Source: Chitinophagaceae bacterium
Lineage (GTDB): Bacteria > Bacteroidota > Bacteroidia > Chitinophagales > Chitinophagaceae
Length of the DNA: 64,000 nt
Reading direction: 5' to 3'
Assembly (NCBI GenBank): GCA_016722465.1
Contig: JADKJC010000002.1
Span: 324,501 to 388,500, forward strand
The stretch's first letter is position 1. Every line of letters starts with the position of its first letter. This document shows, one piece after another, positions 18,790 to 26,752 of the stretch. Position numbers and translations under genes: made by a program. The notes beneath the pieces were generated by a model that was given only the letters and a program-made list of their open reading frames with translations, searched no databases and was not told where the DNA came from.

Positions 18790-19503
18790 ATGAAGAAGCG
18801 ATTTTTGACAGCGACGTGGAAAGACCTGATAATGGCAAATTATATTGTTGATCCATTGGTACTGGCACCCTATTTACCCAATAAAACAGAACTGGATGTG
18901 TACAATGGCAATGTGCTTGTAAGCATAGTAGGTTTTATGTTTGCCGACACCTGTATCATGGGAATCAAAATCCCTTTTCATGTAAATTTTGAAGAAGTTA
19001 ACCTGAGATTTTATGTCAGGTATAATGACAATGGCACCTGGAAAAGAGGCGCTGTATTTATAAAAGAAATAGTACCAAAGCCCGCAATCAGTTTTGTAGC
19101 CAACACTATTTACCATGAAAAATACAGTGCTGTTCCTATGAAACATGTATCAGCAGAAAAGAATGGAATACTTCAATTAAGTTACCAATGGAAAATAAAT
19201 AACTATTGGAATAAGGTTGAAGCAACTGTAGAAAAAAACAGCATTGCCATACAACCCGGCAGTGAGGAGGAATTTATTGCAGAGCATTACTGGGGCTATT
19301 CAAAATATAATAGCAAAACAACTTTTGAGTATGAAGTGAGTCATCCACGCTGGGAAATTTATCCATTGATCAGCTACAATATTGATTGCGATTTTACAGC
19401 AGTATATGGAAATAAATTTTCATTTTTACAAACCAATGAACCAAGTTCTGTTTTTGTTGCAAAGGGATCCCCCATCACAGTATTTCAAAAAAGAAACTTA
19501 TAG
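18790..19503 (+). CDS. DUF2071 (YqjF-like) family protein
   Basis: A 237-residue protein of the DUF2071/YqjF family. It shows the family pattern of ATWKDLIMANYIVDP near the N-terminus, LVSIVGFMFADT, and NLRFYVRYNDNGTWKRGAVF, ending with the HPRWEIYPL block. Function is unknown; the fold is related to acetoacetate decarboxylase-like barrels. It begins 10 bases after the NADH dehydrogenase gene, so the two are probably cotranscribed. It overlaps the convergent HEAT-like gene by six bases. Confidence 0.85.
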   Translation: MKKRFLTATWKDLIMANYIVDPLVLAPYLPNKTELDVYNGNVLVSIVGFMFADTCIMGIKIPFHVNFEEVNLRFYVRYNDNGTWKRGAVFIKEIVPKPAISFVANTIYHEKYSAVPMKHVSAEKNGILQLSYQWKINNYWNKVEATVEKNSIAIQPGSEEEFIAEHYWGYSKYNSKTTFEYEVSHPRWEIYPLISYNIDCDFTAVYGNKFSFLQTNEPSSVFVAKGSPITVFQKRNL

Positions 19504-20013
19504 CTTCAGCGTTTTCATCAATTGTTTGGCCCTGCTTTTAAAGGCTGCTGTTTGATTGGGTAATTGGTCTTCAATCAGCAATTTAATTTCAGGAATAATA
19601 TCAGGATATTGTTTTGCTAAATTGCCCAGCACAGTTAAAGCAAATGCCTTAATGGCAACTGCTTCTTTCGGACTTTCAACATAACTGAAACAGATGTTCA
19701 TTACTTCACCATGATATTGTTCCGGTATATCAACATGCTGCAGCAACCTCACTGAATTTCGTTTCACCGCATCATGTAAGTTTGCTTTTTGCAAATTCTT
19801 TATCAGTTTACCGAAATTATTTTTCATCAACTTTGGGTGGGCTTCCACACAATAACTCACAGGCCAGGCTGCCCGTTGTACAACCCTGTATTCATCATTT
19901 AAGAAAAGCCCTAACAATTCATTAAAGCGTTGCTGCGAATCAGCCACCCAACAAACAATTTTTGCACACTGTGCTTTGGAATGTTCTTTTAATATTTCTT
20001 CCCGCAGGTTCAT
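19498..20013 (-). CDS. HEAT-like helical repeat protein
   Basis: A 171-residue, almost entirely helical protein. Paired helices such as FNELLGLFLNDEYRVVQRAA, HDAVKRNSVRLLQHVDIP and AVAIKAFALTVLGNLAKQYP resemble HEAT or armadillo-type repeats, usually used for protein binding. No catalytic motif or signal peptide is seen, so it is likely cytoplasmic. It follows the pullulanase gene by two bases and is the last gene of that operon. A functional link to starch use is not evident. Confidence 0.7.
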   Translation of the reverse strand: MNLREEILKEHSKAQCAKIVCWVADSQQRFNELLGLFLNDEYRVVQRAAWPVSYCVEAHPKLMKNNFGKLIKNLQKANLHDAVKRNSVRLLQHVDIPEQYHGEVMNICFSYVESPKEAVAIKAFALTVLGNLAKQYPDIIPEIKLLIEDQLPNQTAAFKSRAKQLMKTLKL

Positions 20014-20015
20014 GT

Positions 20016-21992
20016 CTATTCCTGGTAAAGTATCATTGATCCCAAGCCCGGTAAATTTCTTTTGCCTGGCTTGGATTTATTTGGGCTTCCAGCCCCAGGT
20101 GCTGTTTGCCATCGTCCCGGCGGAAGGCTGATGGTTTTAAAATCTTTGTTTGCATTAAAGGCAATAAATATTTTTTTCCATTTATCTTTTACTGCAGCAC
20201 CGTCAATTGTATAAACAATTGTTCCTGCCGGCGCTTTTTCATCAAACCGGATACATCCTTTTATCTGTGCAGCATTTACCAACCTGAATGCAGGATGCTC
20301 TTTACGTATTTTGATAAGGGCGGCAACATATTTGTACACGTTATAATTCTTTTGCTTCATGTGCCAGTCTACGGCATTAATACTATCCCCGGCATTATAA
20401 GAGTTCTCAACGCTATTTTTATTCCGCAAAAACTCTGTGCCGGCATGTAAAAAAGGAATGCCCTGCGATGTAAGTACAATGGTTAGTGCCAGTTGATGCA
20501 TCTTCAACAATTCATCCTTCGAGGCATCGGGACAACTCATAGCAAGCTTATCCCACAGTGTATTGTTGTCATGGCATTCACAGTATGTGATCACATTCCA
20601 CGGTGCTGCCGCATAAGCCATTTTTGAATAGTTTACTTTATTCAAATCCACCTGCGGATGCTCACATGCTGCCACAATTCCAAACTTTATACTTTCTTCC
20701 ATACCCGGTTTTCCGCTTACAAATCCTTTATCTTTTATATCAAACACACTTCCTTTTATGCCATCCCTCACATCATCACTGAACACCGCAATGTGTTTTA
20801 ATTCATGAGCATTTTTCTTTAACGCTCTTAAGGAATCCGGCAAAGGAGAAGCCCCTGCAGTCCAGCCCTCACCATACAACAAAATATCGGGTTTTATTTT
20901 TCTCAACTCAGTTGAGACCAGGTTCATGGTTTCAATATCATGTACCCCCATCAGGTCAAAACGAAAACCATCAATATGGTATTCGGTAGCCCAGTACAAT
21001 ACGCTTTCAAGTATAAACTTCCGCATCATGGGCATTTCACTGGCGGTTTCGTTACCGCAGGCTGTGGCATCAGAAAAACTGCCCTCTTTTTTATGACGGA
21101 AATAATAACCCGGCACCAGTTGTTCAAAATTAGAACTGGCAGCATTGGCAACATGATTGTACACTACATCCATCACTACGCTTAATCCATGCTTATGAAA
21201 GGCAGCCACCATTGTTTTCAATTCATTGATTCTTGTTGTTCCATCGTAAGGATTGGTACTGTAACTGCCTTCCGGTACATTATAGTTCAACGGATCATAC
21301 CCCCAGTTGTATTGCACTTTACCGGGCAGGCTTTCATCAACAGAATTATAATCGAAGAATGGCAGCAGGTGTACATGCGTTACACCCAGTTCTTTAATAT
21401 GTAAAAGACCCGTTGATAAACCTTCTTTATTTTTTGTATTTTCTTCTGCCAGGCCCAAATACTTTCCTTTGTGTTTGATGCAGGAATTTTCACCAATGCT
21501 TGCATCACGGATATGCAGTTCATAAATCACCGCATCTGTTGCCAGATTTTTTTTCGAGAAAGCCGGGCTTTTATCTTTTTCCCAGCCAGGAGGGTTTGTT
21601 TCATAGAGATCAATGACCATTGCCCTTTTTCCATTGATACCAACAGCCTTTGCATAAGGGTCTGGCACTTCATTACTCCATGTATCTTTTATCTTAACCC
21701 GGAAAGTATAGAAGTTTCCCTTCCATTCACCATCCAGCTTTACCTCCCAGGTTCCATTTATGCTTTCAGCAAGCGCAACCGTTTTGAAAGGCGTCCCGCC
21801 CAGCCCCTCTTTATACAACAGGAGTTGGGCGGCAACCGCCGTCGGGCTCCATATTTTAAACGTTGAAGAAGTAGCAGAATAAGTAAGGCCCAGATCTTTG
21901 CCCGTATAGGGACTATACCCTTTCCCGAAAAACTGTGCGGTTGCCTTTTGAATCACAACAGAAAATAATAGCAGTAAAAAATAATTTTTCAT
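20016..21992 (-). CDS. pulA: Type I pullulanase, secreted
   Basis: A 658-residue debranching glycosidase (GH13) that cleaves alpha-1,6 links in pullulan, amylopectin or glycogen. A Sec signal peptide (about 1-19) is followed by a CBM48-like beta domain (about 25-120) and a catalytic barrel. YNWGYDPLNYNVPEGSYS is the type I pullulanase signature. DVVYNHV is region I, DGFRFDLMG holds the nucleophile Asp, YGEGW the acid/base Glu, and ECHDNNTLWDKL the third acid. It lies 33 bases downstream of the alpha-amylase gene in one operon. Confidence 0.93.
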   Translation of the reverse strand: MKNYFLLLLFSVVIQKATAQFFGKGYSPYTGKDLGLTYSATSSTFKIWSPTAVAAQLLLYKEGLGGTPFKTVALAESINGTWEVKLDGEWKGNFYTFRVKIKDTWSNEVPDPYAKAVGINGKRAMVIDLYETNPPGWEKDKSPAFSKKNLATDAVIYELHIRDASIGENSCIKHKGKYLGLAEENTKNKEGLSTGLLHIKELGVTHVHLLPFFDYNSVDESLPGKVQYNWGYDPLNYNVPEGSYSTNPYDGTTRINELKTMVAAFHKHGLSVVMDVVYNHVANAASSNFEQLVPGYYFRHKKEGSFSDATACGNETASEMPMMRKFILESVLYWATEYHIDGFRFDLMGVHDIETMNLVSTELRKIKPDILLYGEGWTAGASPLPDSLRALKKNAHELKHIAVFSDDVRDGIKGSVFDIKDKGFVSGKPGMEESIKFGIVAACEHPQVDLNKVNYSKMAYAAAPWNVITYCECHDNNTLWDKLAMSCPDASKDELLKMHQLALTIVLTSQGIPFLHAGTEFLRNKNSVENSYNAGDSINAVDWHMKQKNYNVYKYVAALIKIRKEHPAFRLVNAAQIKGCIRFDEKAPAGTIVYTIDGAAVKDKWKKIFIAFNANKDFKTISLPPGRWQTAPGAGSPNKSKPGKRNLPGLGSMILYQE

Positions 21993-22025
21993 TGCAGAAG
22001 GAATCTTACCATAAAATTGAAGCCT

Positions 22026-23537
22026 CTATTGTTTTTCTAAAATCAGATACGCCCAGGGCTTCAATGTAATTACCCCCGTTTTAGAACCCTGTGCCTGTTT
22101 ATTAGTCAGCAAATTTTCAGTGCCGGGCTGTACGGCATCATTTTTTCCGGTAAAGTAAAATAATTCCTTTTTAAACAAACTTAAGAATTCGCCGTTTGCA
22201 GCTTTATCTTTCACCGAAAAAGATGCTTCATTATTTGATAAATTGATAAATACCAGCACTTCATTATCCCCGCTTTTTCTTAAATAAGAAAGTACATGGG
22301 TATCATCTGTAGTATTTACCCAATAGGTTTTTACGGCATCGTCACCAGCCCTTAATGCCGGGCTGTGCTTTCTAAAGTCAAGCAGGGTTTTGTAAAAATC
22401 ATTCAATTCATAGCTGCCGTTCCATTCTATAGGGTCTTTCTCAAAAAATTGAAGCCGCTTCCTGTTTGGCAATTCCTGTCCGCTGTAAATAAGGGGTATG
22501 CCATTCCAGGTAAAACTGAAAGCGGCCAGTGCCCTGGCTGCATCACCATATTTCTCATATTCAGTACCGTTCCAGCTATTCTCATCATGATTTGAAGTAA
22601 ACCACAACCTTATCGCCTGTCCATTGCCTGCATCATTGTATTGCTGTAGCAAATCTCTTAAACTGCTTACCGGTAATCCCTTTTTGTAAAAATCCTCTGA
22701 TTTATGCATCCATGTCCAGGTATAGCAGGCATCAAAAGCCTGGTAATAGTTAGCACTCTCAATACCATCGCATTCTGCCAGCCAAAACAAGGTCTTTGTC
22801 TTTTCGAGTTCGGTTCTTGCCTCTACCCAAAAATCAAGTTCTACCCAGGAAGCAAGGTCACAGCGAAAGCCATCAATATCACATTCTGTTACCCAATACT
22901 TCATTGCCCCGATCATTGCCTTTCGCAATTCCGGCTTTTTAAAATCCAGTTCAATAATATCATCCATACCACTTGCAATCTTAAAATTCCCGGTAGCATG
23001 ATCCTTTTCATAATATTCAGGATGAGCTTTTGTCCAAACATGATCCCAGCCGGTATGGTTAGCAACCCAGTCGAGAATTACTTTAAACCCCATCCCATGT
23101 GCCGTTGTAACCAGGCTTTTAAAATCATCCAATGTGCCAAATTCAGGATTGATTCCTGTATAATCACTACAGGCATACTGGCTCCCCATCGTTCCCTTTT
23201 TATTCATTTGTGCAATGGGTGTAATGGGCATGAACCACAATGTAGAAACACCCATCTCTTTCAACCGGGGCAATTCTTTCATAAAAGCAGCAAAAGTGCC
23301 ATCCTTTGTATATTGACGAAGATTTACTTCATACACATCGGTATTGTTTATCCAATCTGCTTTTTTAAATGTGTTCATTTGAATGGCTTCTTTTTTAATA
23401 GGTGATGTTGTTTTTGATGGTTGCTTTGCGTTTACAGCAGCTCCCTGTTTCTTTTTCGGTTGCAGCGATTTATTTTTCTGTGCTGCTGCTGTTACAAACA
23501 GCAGCAATGCCGCTAAATACAAAAAAATCTTTTTCAT
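22026..23537 (-). CDS. Secreted alpha-amylase family (GH13) glycosidase
   Basis: A 503-residue GH13 enzyme acting on alpha-glucans outside the cytoplasm. A signal peptide (about 1-19) is followed by a low-complexity Lys/Gln/Pro-rich linker. In the barrel, VILDWVANHTGWDH is region I, GFRCDLASW has the nucleophile Asp, FWLAECDG the acid/base Glu, and FTSNHDENSW the third acid. The ATG at 23537 was chosen because an upstream TTG gives only three extra residues. A TACATTTG promoter on this strand lies 20 bases upstream. It is the first gene of the operon with pullulanase. Confidence 0.92.
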   Translation of the reverse strand: MKKIFLYLAALLLFVTAAAQKNKSLQPKKKQGAAVNAKQPSKTTSPIKKEAIQMNTFKKADWINNTDVYEVNLRQYTKDGTFAAFMKELPRLKEMGVSTLWFMPITPIAQMNKKGTMGSQYACSDYTGINPEFGTLDDFKSLVTTAHGMGFKVILDWVANHTGWDHVWTKAHPEYYEKDHATGNFKIASGMDDIIELDFKKPELRKAMIGAMKYWVTECDIDGFRCDLASWVELDFWVEARTELEKTKTLFWLAECDGIESANYYQAFDACYTWTWMHKSEDFYKKGLPVSSLRDLLQQYNDAGNGQAIRLWFTSNHDENSWNGTEYEKYGDAARALAAFSFTWNGIPLIYSGQELPNRKRLQFFEKDPIEWNGSYELNDFYKTLLDFRKHSPALRAGDDAVKTYWVNTTDDTHVLSYLRKSGDNEVLVFINLSNNEASFSVKDKAANGEFLSLFKKELFYFTGKNDAVQPGTENLLTNKQAQGSKTGVITLKPWAYLILEKQ

Positions 23538-23557
23538 TATAAGCAATTTATTGCTTT

Positions 23558-23565
23558 CAAATGTA
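23558..23565 (-). promoter_or_regulatory. Bacteroidota -7 element for amylase operon
   Basis: The minus strand reads TACATTTG about 20 bases before the amylase ATG. It sits about 50 bases from the divergent ispH promoter. Confidence 0.6.
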
Positions 23566-23611
23566 TGATGGATTTTCCAAAATCAGCTATATGTATAAAA
23601 ACAGGCCTGCA

Positions 23612-23619
23612 TATCTTTG
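23612..23619 (+). promoter_or_regulatory. Bacteroidota -7 element TATCTTTG for ispH
   Basis: TATCTTTG lies 20 bases before ATG 23640. In-frame starts upstream at 23565 would lie before transcription begins, which argues for the later start. Confidence 0.7.
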
Positions 23620-23639
23620 TAGCTGAAACTAATGAAGAA

Positions 23640-24872
23640 ATGAAACAGTTCAAAGTTCCTGCTATTTACCGCAGTCCGCTGATCAGTGCTATAAAGAACA
23701 AGCGCAAGCTGGAGGACAAGATGAAAAAGGATTTCACTCCTACCCTGCTTGATTTTGGTGCAGTGCAGATCTACCTGGCTAGACATTTTGGTTTTTGTTA
23801 CGGTGTGGAGAATGCCATTGATATCGCCTTCAAAACGGTGGACGAAAACCCCGGGAAAAGAATTTTCCTGTTGAGTGAGATGATTCACAATCCACAGGTA
23901 AATGCTGATTTGCAAAATAAAGGCATCCGGTTTTTGCAGGATCCCAATGGTAAGGAGTTGATATCATTGGAAAGCATTACAAAAGATGATATTGTGTTGA
24001 TCCCTGCGTTTGGCACCACACTCGCCATTGAAGAAAAATTAAACCACATCGGCATACAAACAGAAAAATACAACACCACCTGCCCCTTTGTAGAAAAAGT
24101 GTGGAACCGCAGCGAACAGATTGCGAAGAAAGCGTACAGCATTGTGGTGCATGGCAAACCAACGCATGAAGAAACCAGGGCAACTTTTTCTCATGCGGCT
24201 TTTCACACCCCTACGGTAGTAGTGAATGACATGAAGGAAGCCATAGAACTGGGCAAATACATTAGCGGTGAAAAAGAAGAAAAAAAATTTTATACAGAAT
24301 TCAAAGGCCGGTATTCAGAAGGCTTTGACATTACTAAAGACCTGCAACGCATTGGCGTAGTTAATCAAACCACCATGCTGGCCAGCGACACACAGGCCAT
24401 TGCCGATTACCTGAAGCAGGTAATGAAAACCACCTACGGCCTTACTGAAGAAAAGATTGAACAACGTTTTGCAGACACAAGAGATACCTTGTGCTACGCC
24501 ACCAACGATAACCAAACCGCAGTGAATGGCATGTTGCATACTGCTGCAGATCTTGCAGTAGTGGTAGGTGGATACAATAGCAGCAACACCTCTCACCTGG
24601 TGGAATTGTGTGAACATAAATTGCCTACTTTTTTTATCAGTTCGGCGGATAAGATTATTTCCTCAACCGGCATTATTCATTACAATTTTCATAACAGGCA
24701 GGAAATTACCAGCGATTATTTTTTACCAGTTAAAGACGAGCCGGTAAAAATATTGATCACGAGCGGTGCCAGTTGCCCGGATGCGGTTGTGGAAGATGTG
24801 ATTGAGAAGATATTACTGGTGGCAGGGGTGCAAAGAAGTGTTGATGATTTAATTGGAGCCTTTGAAGAATGA
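23640..24872 (+). CDS. ispH: 4-hydroxy-3-methylbut-2-enyl diphosphate reductase (long form)
   Basis: A 410-residue IspH, the last enzyme of the MEP pathway, which reduces HMBPP to IPP and DMAPP using a [4Fe-4S] cluster. The cluster Cys are in HFGFCYGVE, NTTCPFVEKVW and TSGASCPDAVVEDV. VVHGKPTHEETRATFSH and the NSSNTSHL block shape the active site. It is longer than the ~310 residues of E. coli IspH, as is usual in Bacteroidota, with an extra insertion around GEKEEKKFYTEFKGRYSEG. Start chosen after the TATCTTTG promoter element. Confidence 0.93.
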   Translation: MKQFKVPAIYRSPLISAIKNKRKLEDKMKKDFTPTLLDFGAVQIYLARHFGFCYGVENAIDIAFKTVDENPGKRIFLLSEMIHNPQVNADLQNKGIRFLQDPNGKELISLESITKDDIVLIPAFGTTLAIEEKLNHIGIQTEKYNTTCPFVEKVWNRSEQIAKKAYSIVVHGKPTHEETRATFSHAAFHTPTVVVNDMKEAIELGKYISGEKEEKKFYTEFKGRYSEGFDITKDLQRIGVVNQTTMLASDTQAIADYLKQVMKTTYGLTEEKIEQRFADTRDTLCYATNDNQTAVNGMLHTAADLAVVVGGYNSSNTSHLVELCEHKLPTFFISSADKIISSTGIIHYNFHNRQEITSDYFLPVKDEPVKILITSGASCPDAVVEDVIEKILLVAGVQRSVDDLIGAFEE

Positions 24873-24884
24873 AACAGTGTTTGT

Positions 24885-25442
24885 TTATTTTCCCCAACGA
24901 TACGTATTAATCTTCAACCCCGCTAAATCAATCACCCTGTCCACTACCGTAGCAGCCACTTCTTCAATTGTAGTTGGTTTGCTGTAAAAAGATGGCGTTG
25001 CAGGGCAGATAATGCCGCCTGCCAGTGTTACCGTTTCCATATTTTTCAGGTGAATGAGATTGTAAGGCGTATCCCTTACCACACAGATGAGCTTTCTTCT
25101 TTCTTTTAGTACTACATCAGCCGCCCTGGTGATAAGGTCATTACTGGCACCACTGGCAATCCTGCCCAGGGTACCCATGCTGCAGGGCACAATGATCATG
25201 ATATCATATTGCCCGGAACCGGAGGCAAAGGGTGCCATAAAATCCTGTTGTGTATAAAACCTGGCTTGATAATTCTTATAGCCATCGTTATCCAGTTCCG
25301 TCTGCCATACCAATTTGGCATTTTCTGTCAGTACTACCGAAAGTTCTGCCCATTGCTCTTTTATAGCAAATAATTTGTCTAACAGCACTTTTGAATAAAC
25401 CGAGCCACTGGCCCCGGTGATGGCTACAACAATTTTATGCAT
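24885..25442 (-). CDS. ubiX: UbiX-type flavin prenyltransferase
   Basis: A 185-residue UbiX/Pad1-family protein that attaches a dimethylallyl group to FMN to make the cofactor of UbiD-type decarboxylases. The N-terminal VAITGASGSVYS binds phosphate and the flavin, and PCSMGTLGRIASG and VVRDTPYNLIHL are the two family blocks. Length is typical. No UbiD partner is seen in the window. It is convergent with ispH, with 12 bases between. Confidence 0.92.
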   Translation of the reverse strand: MHKIVVAITGASGSVYSKVLLDKLFAIKEQWAELSVVLTENAKLVWQTELDNDGYKNYQARFYTQQDFMAPFASGSGQYDIMIIVPCSMGTLGRIASGASNDLITRAADVVLKERRKLICVVRDTPYNLIHLKNMETVTLAGGIICPATPSFYSKPTTIEEVAATVVDRVIDLAGLKINTYRWGK

Positions 25443-25488
25443 TACCTTTCGTTAAATTTATTTATCTAAGCTACTAAACAAATATTGT

Positions 25489-25992
25489 ATGCAAAAGGTT
25501 GCTGTTTTTTTTATTGCTGTTATTGTAATTGTAAGCACGTTGGCTTTTACGAATATGAAAAAAGACAAAGTACAATGGCTTACCGTGGCAGAGCTTCAGG
25601 CTGCCTACAGCAAAAACCCCAAACCCATTTTAGTGGATGTGTACACCGGCTGGTGTGGCTGGTGCAAAGTGATGGACAGGGAAACTTATGCAAAGGATAA
25701 TGTGGCAGCCTACATCAATGAAAAGTACTATGCAGTAAAACTCGATGCAGAATCAAAAGAGAGTTTTGAATGGAATGGCAAAAAGTATGGGTACAGTGCA
25801 CAGAATAAATCAAACGACCTGGCAGTATATCTTTTGTATGGGCAGATGAGTTTTCCCACTACTGTTTTTTTACCAGCTTTAGATGCACAACCTGCCCCCA
25901 TGGCCGGCTACCTGAAACCAAACGAACTGGAAGCTCCACTGAAATTTTTTGGCGACGGTGCTTACAAAACAAAAAATATCCTGAATTTATGA
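25489..25992 (+). CDS. Thioredoxin-like protein, CGWC active site
   Basis: A 167-residue thioredoxin-fold protein with an N-terminal signal/anchor (residues about 1-22), so it works in the periplasm or at the membrane. The redox motif is CGWC in VYTGWCGWCKVM (near residue 64-68), and the cis-Pro is in FPTTVFLP. The fold includes the insertion typical of the DUF255/thioredoxin_7 type. It is likely a thiol reductase of unknown target. Confidence 0.88.
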   Translation: MQKVAVFFIAVIVIVSTLAFTNMKKDKVQWLTVAELQAAYSKNPKPILVDVYTGWCGWCKVMDRETYAKDNVAAYINEKYYAVKLDAESKESFEWNGKKYGYSAQNKSNDLAVYLLYGQMSFPTTVFLPALDAQPAPMAGYLKPNELEAPLKFFGDGAYKTKNILNL

Positions 25993-26040
25993 GCAGCTTT
26001 AAAGCAAGCTGGTAATGTTGTTTCATTTGCCCGCCTGCAT

Positions 26041-26405
26041 CCAACCAAAAACTTTCCTTAGATATCACTGCGGCATTTTATGCCCTGGCATTTATAGGTA
26101 GTTTTTTGTTTAAGATGAAGCAGATCATCGATGCGTTACTGGCGATGCGTATATTACTTCAGTTGATCGGGCAGGCAGCAGGCGTGGCTTTGCTCCGAAA
26201 AAGAAACGGTACAACACAGCTCCTCTATAAAATGCCTTTATATCCGTTGCCGGTAATCCTGGCCATGTAAGTGCTATTAATTTTCTATTTCACCGGACCG
26301 GGAGTAATAAAATATTTTGCCCTGGCAGTTTTATCCGGCATTACCTTTCACCTGTTAAAATCCCGCCTTCAGGTTCAATGGCCCTTCAGGAAAAATAAAG
26401 TGTAA
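26041..26405 (+). pseudogene. APC-family amino acid permease remnant
   Basis: Frame 0 (codons from 26082) reads ALAFIGSFLFKMKQIIDALL, then AMRILLQLIGQAAG and YKMPLYPLPVILAM, followed by a TAA at 26268-26270. After the stop it continues as hydrophobic sequence (LLIFYFTGPGVIKYF) to a second TAA at 26403. This matches the C-terminal helices of amino acid/polyamine/organocation permeases, where MPLYP between helices is characteristic. The N-terminal two-thirds are missing. With a truncated 5' end and an internal stop it cannot make a transporter. Confidence 0.65.
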
Positions 26406-26752
26406 ATACAAAGAATAAATTTTCCAAAAAAATCTGCACAAATTTTTCGCTATCTTTTTTTCCCAACACACTACATATTCAAATAATCATAAAGGTGTAC
26501 GCAATTTTTTTTTCATTCCAGCGTTTTAGAGAACTAAGTGGCCAATGCCAAAGTTGAAATATCCTTTACAAGATCCAATTTCCACCCAGGCACTTATGTC
26601 ACTTACAGAAAAGGCGCAAACATATATCCATGCATGCTGGAGAGATCATAGTTGATTTATTACAGCACAAAGCAGCATTCAAACTAAACTTAATTTAAAA
26701 CTGAATTTAAAAAAAGGGTCCTAGCGTTATCCCAACCCTGGAACCAGCCACT
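26406..26752. other. Intergenic region upstream of hybrid kinase, no gene seen
   Basis: These 347 AT-rich bases lie between the permease remnant and the hybrid kinase. I see no ORF with coding character, no tRNA and no clear TAnnTTTG element. The promoter of the kinase gene must lie here. Confidence 0.5.
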
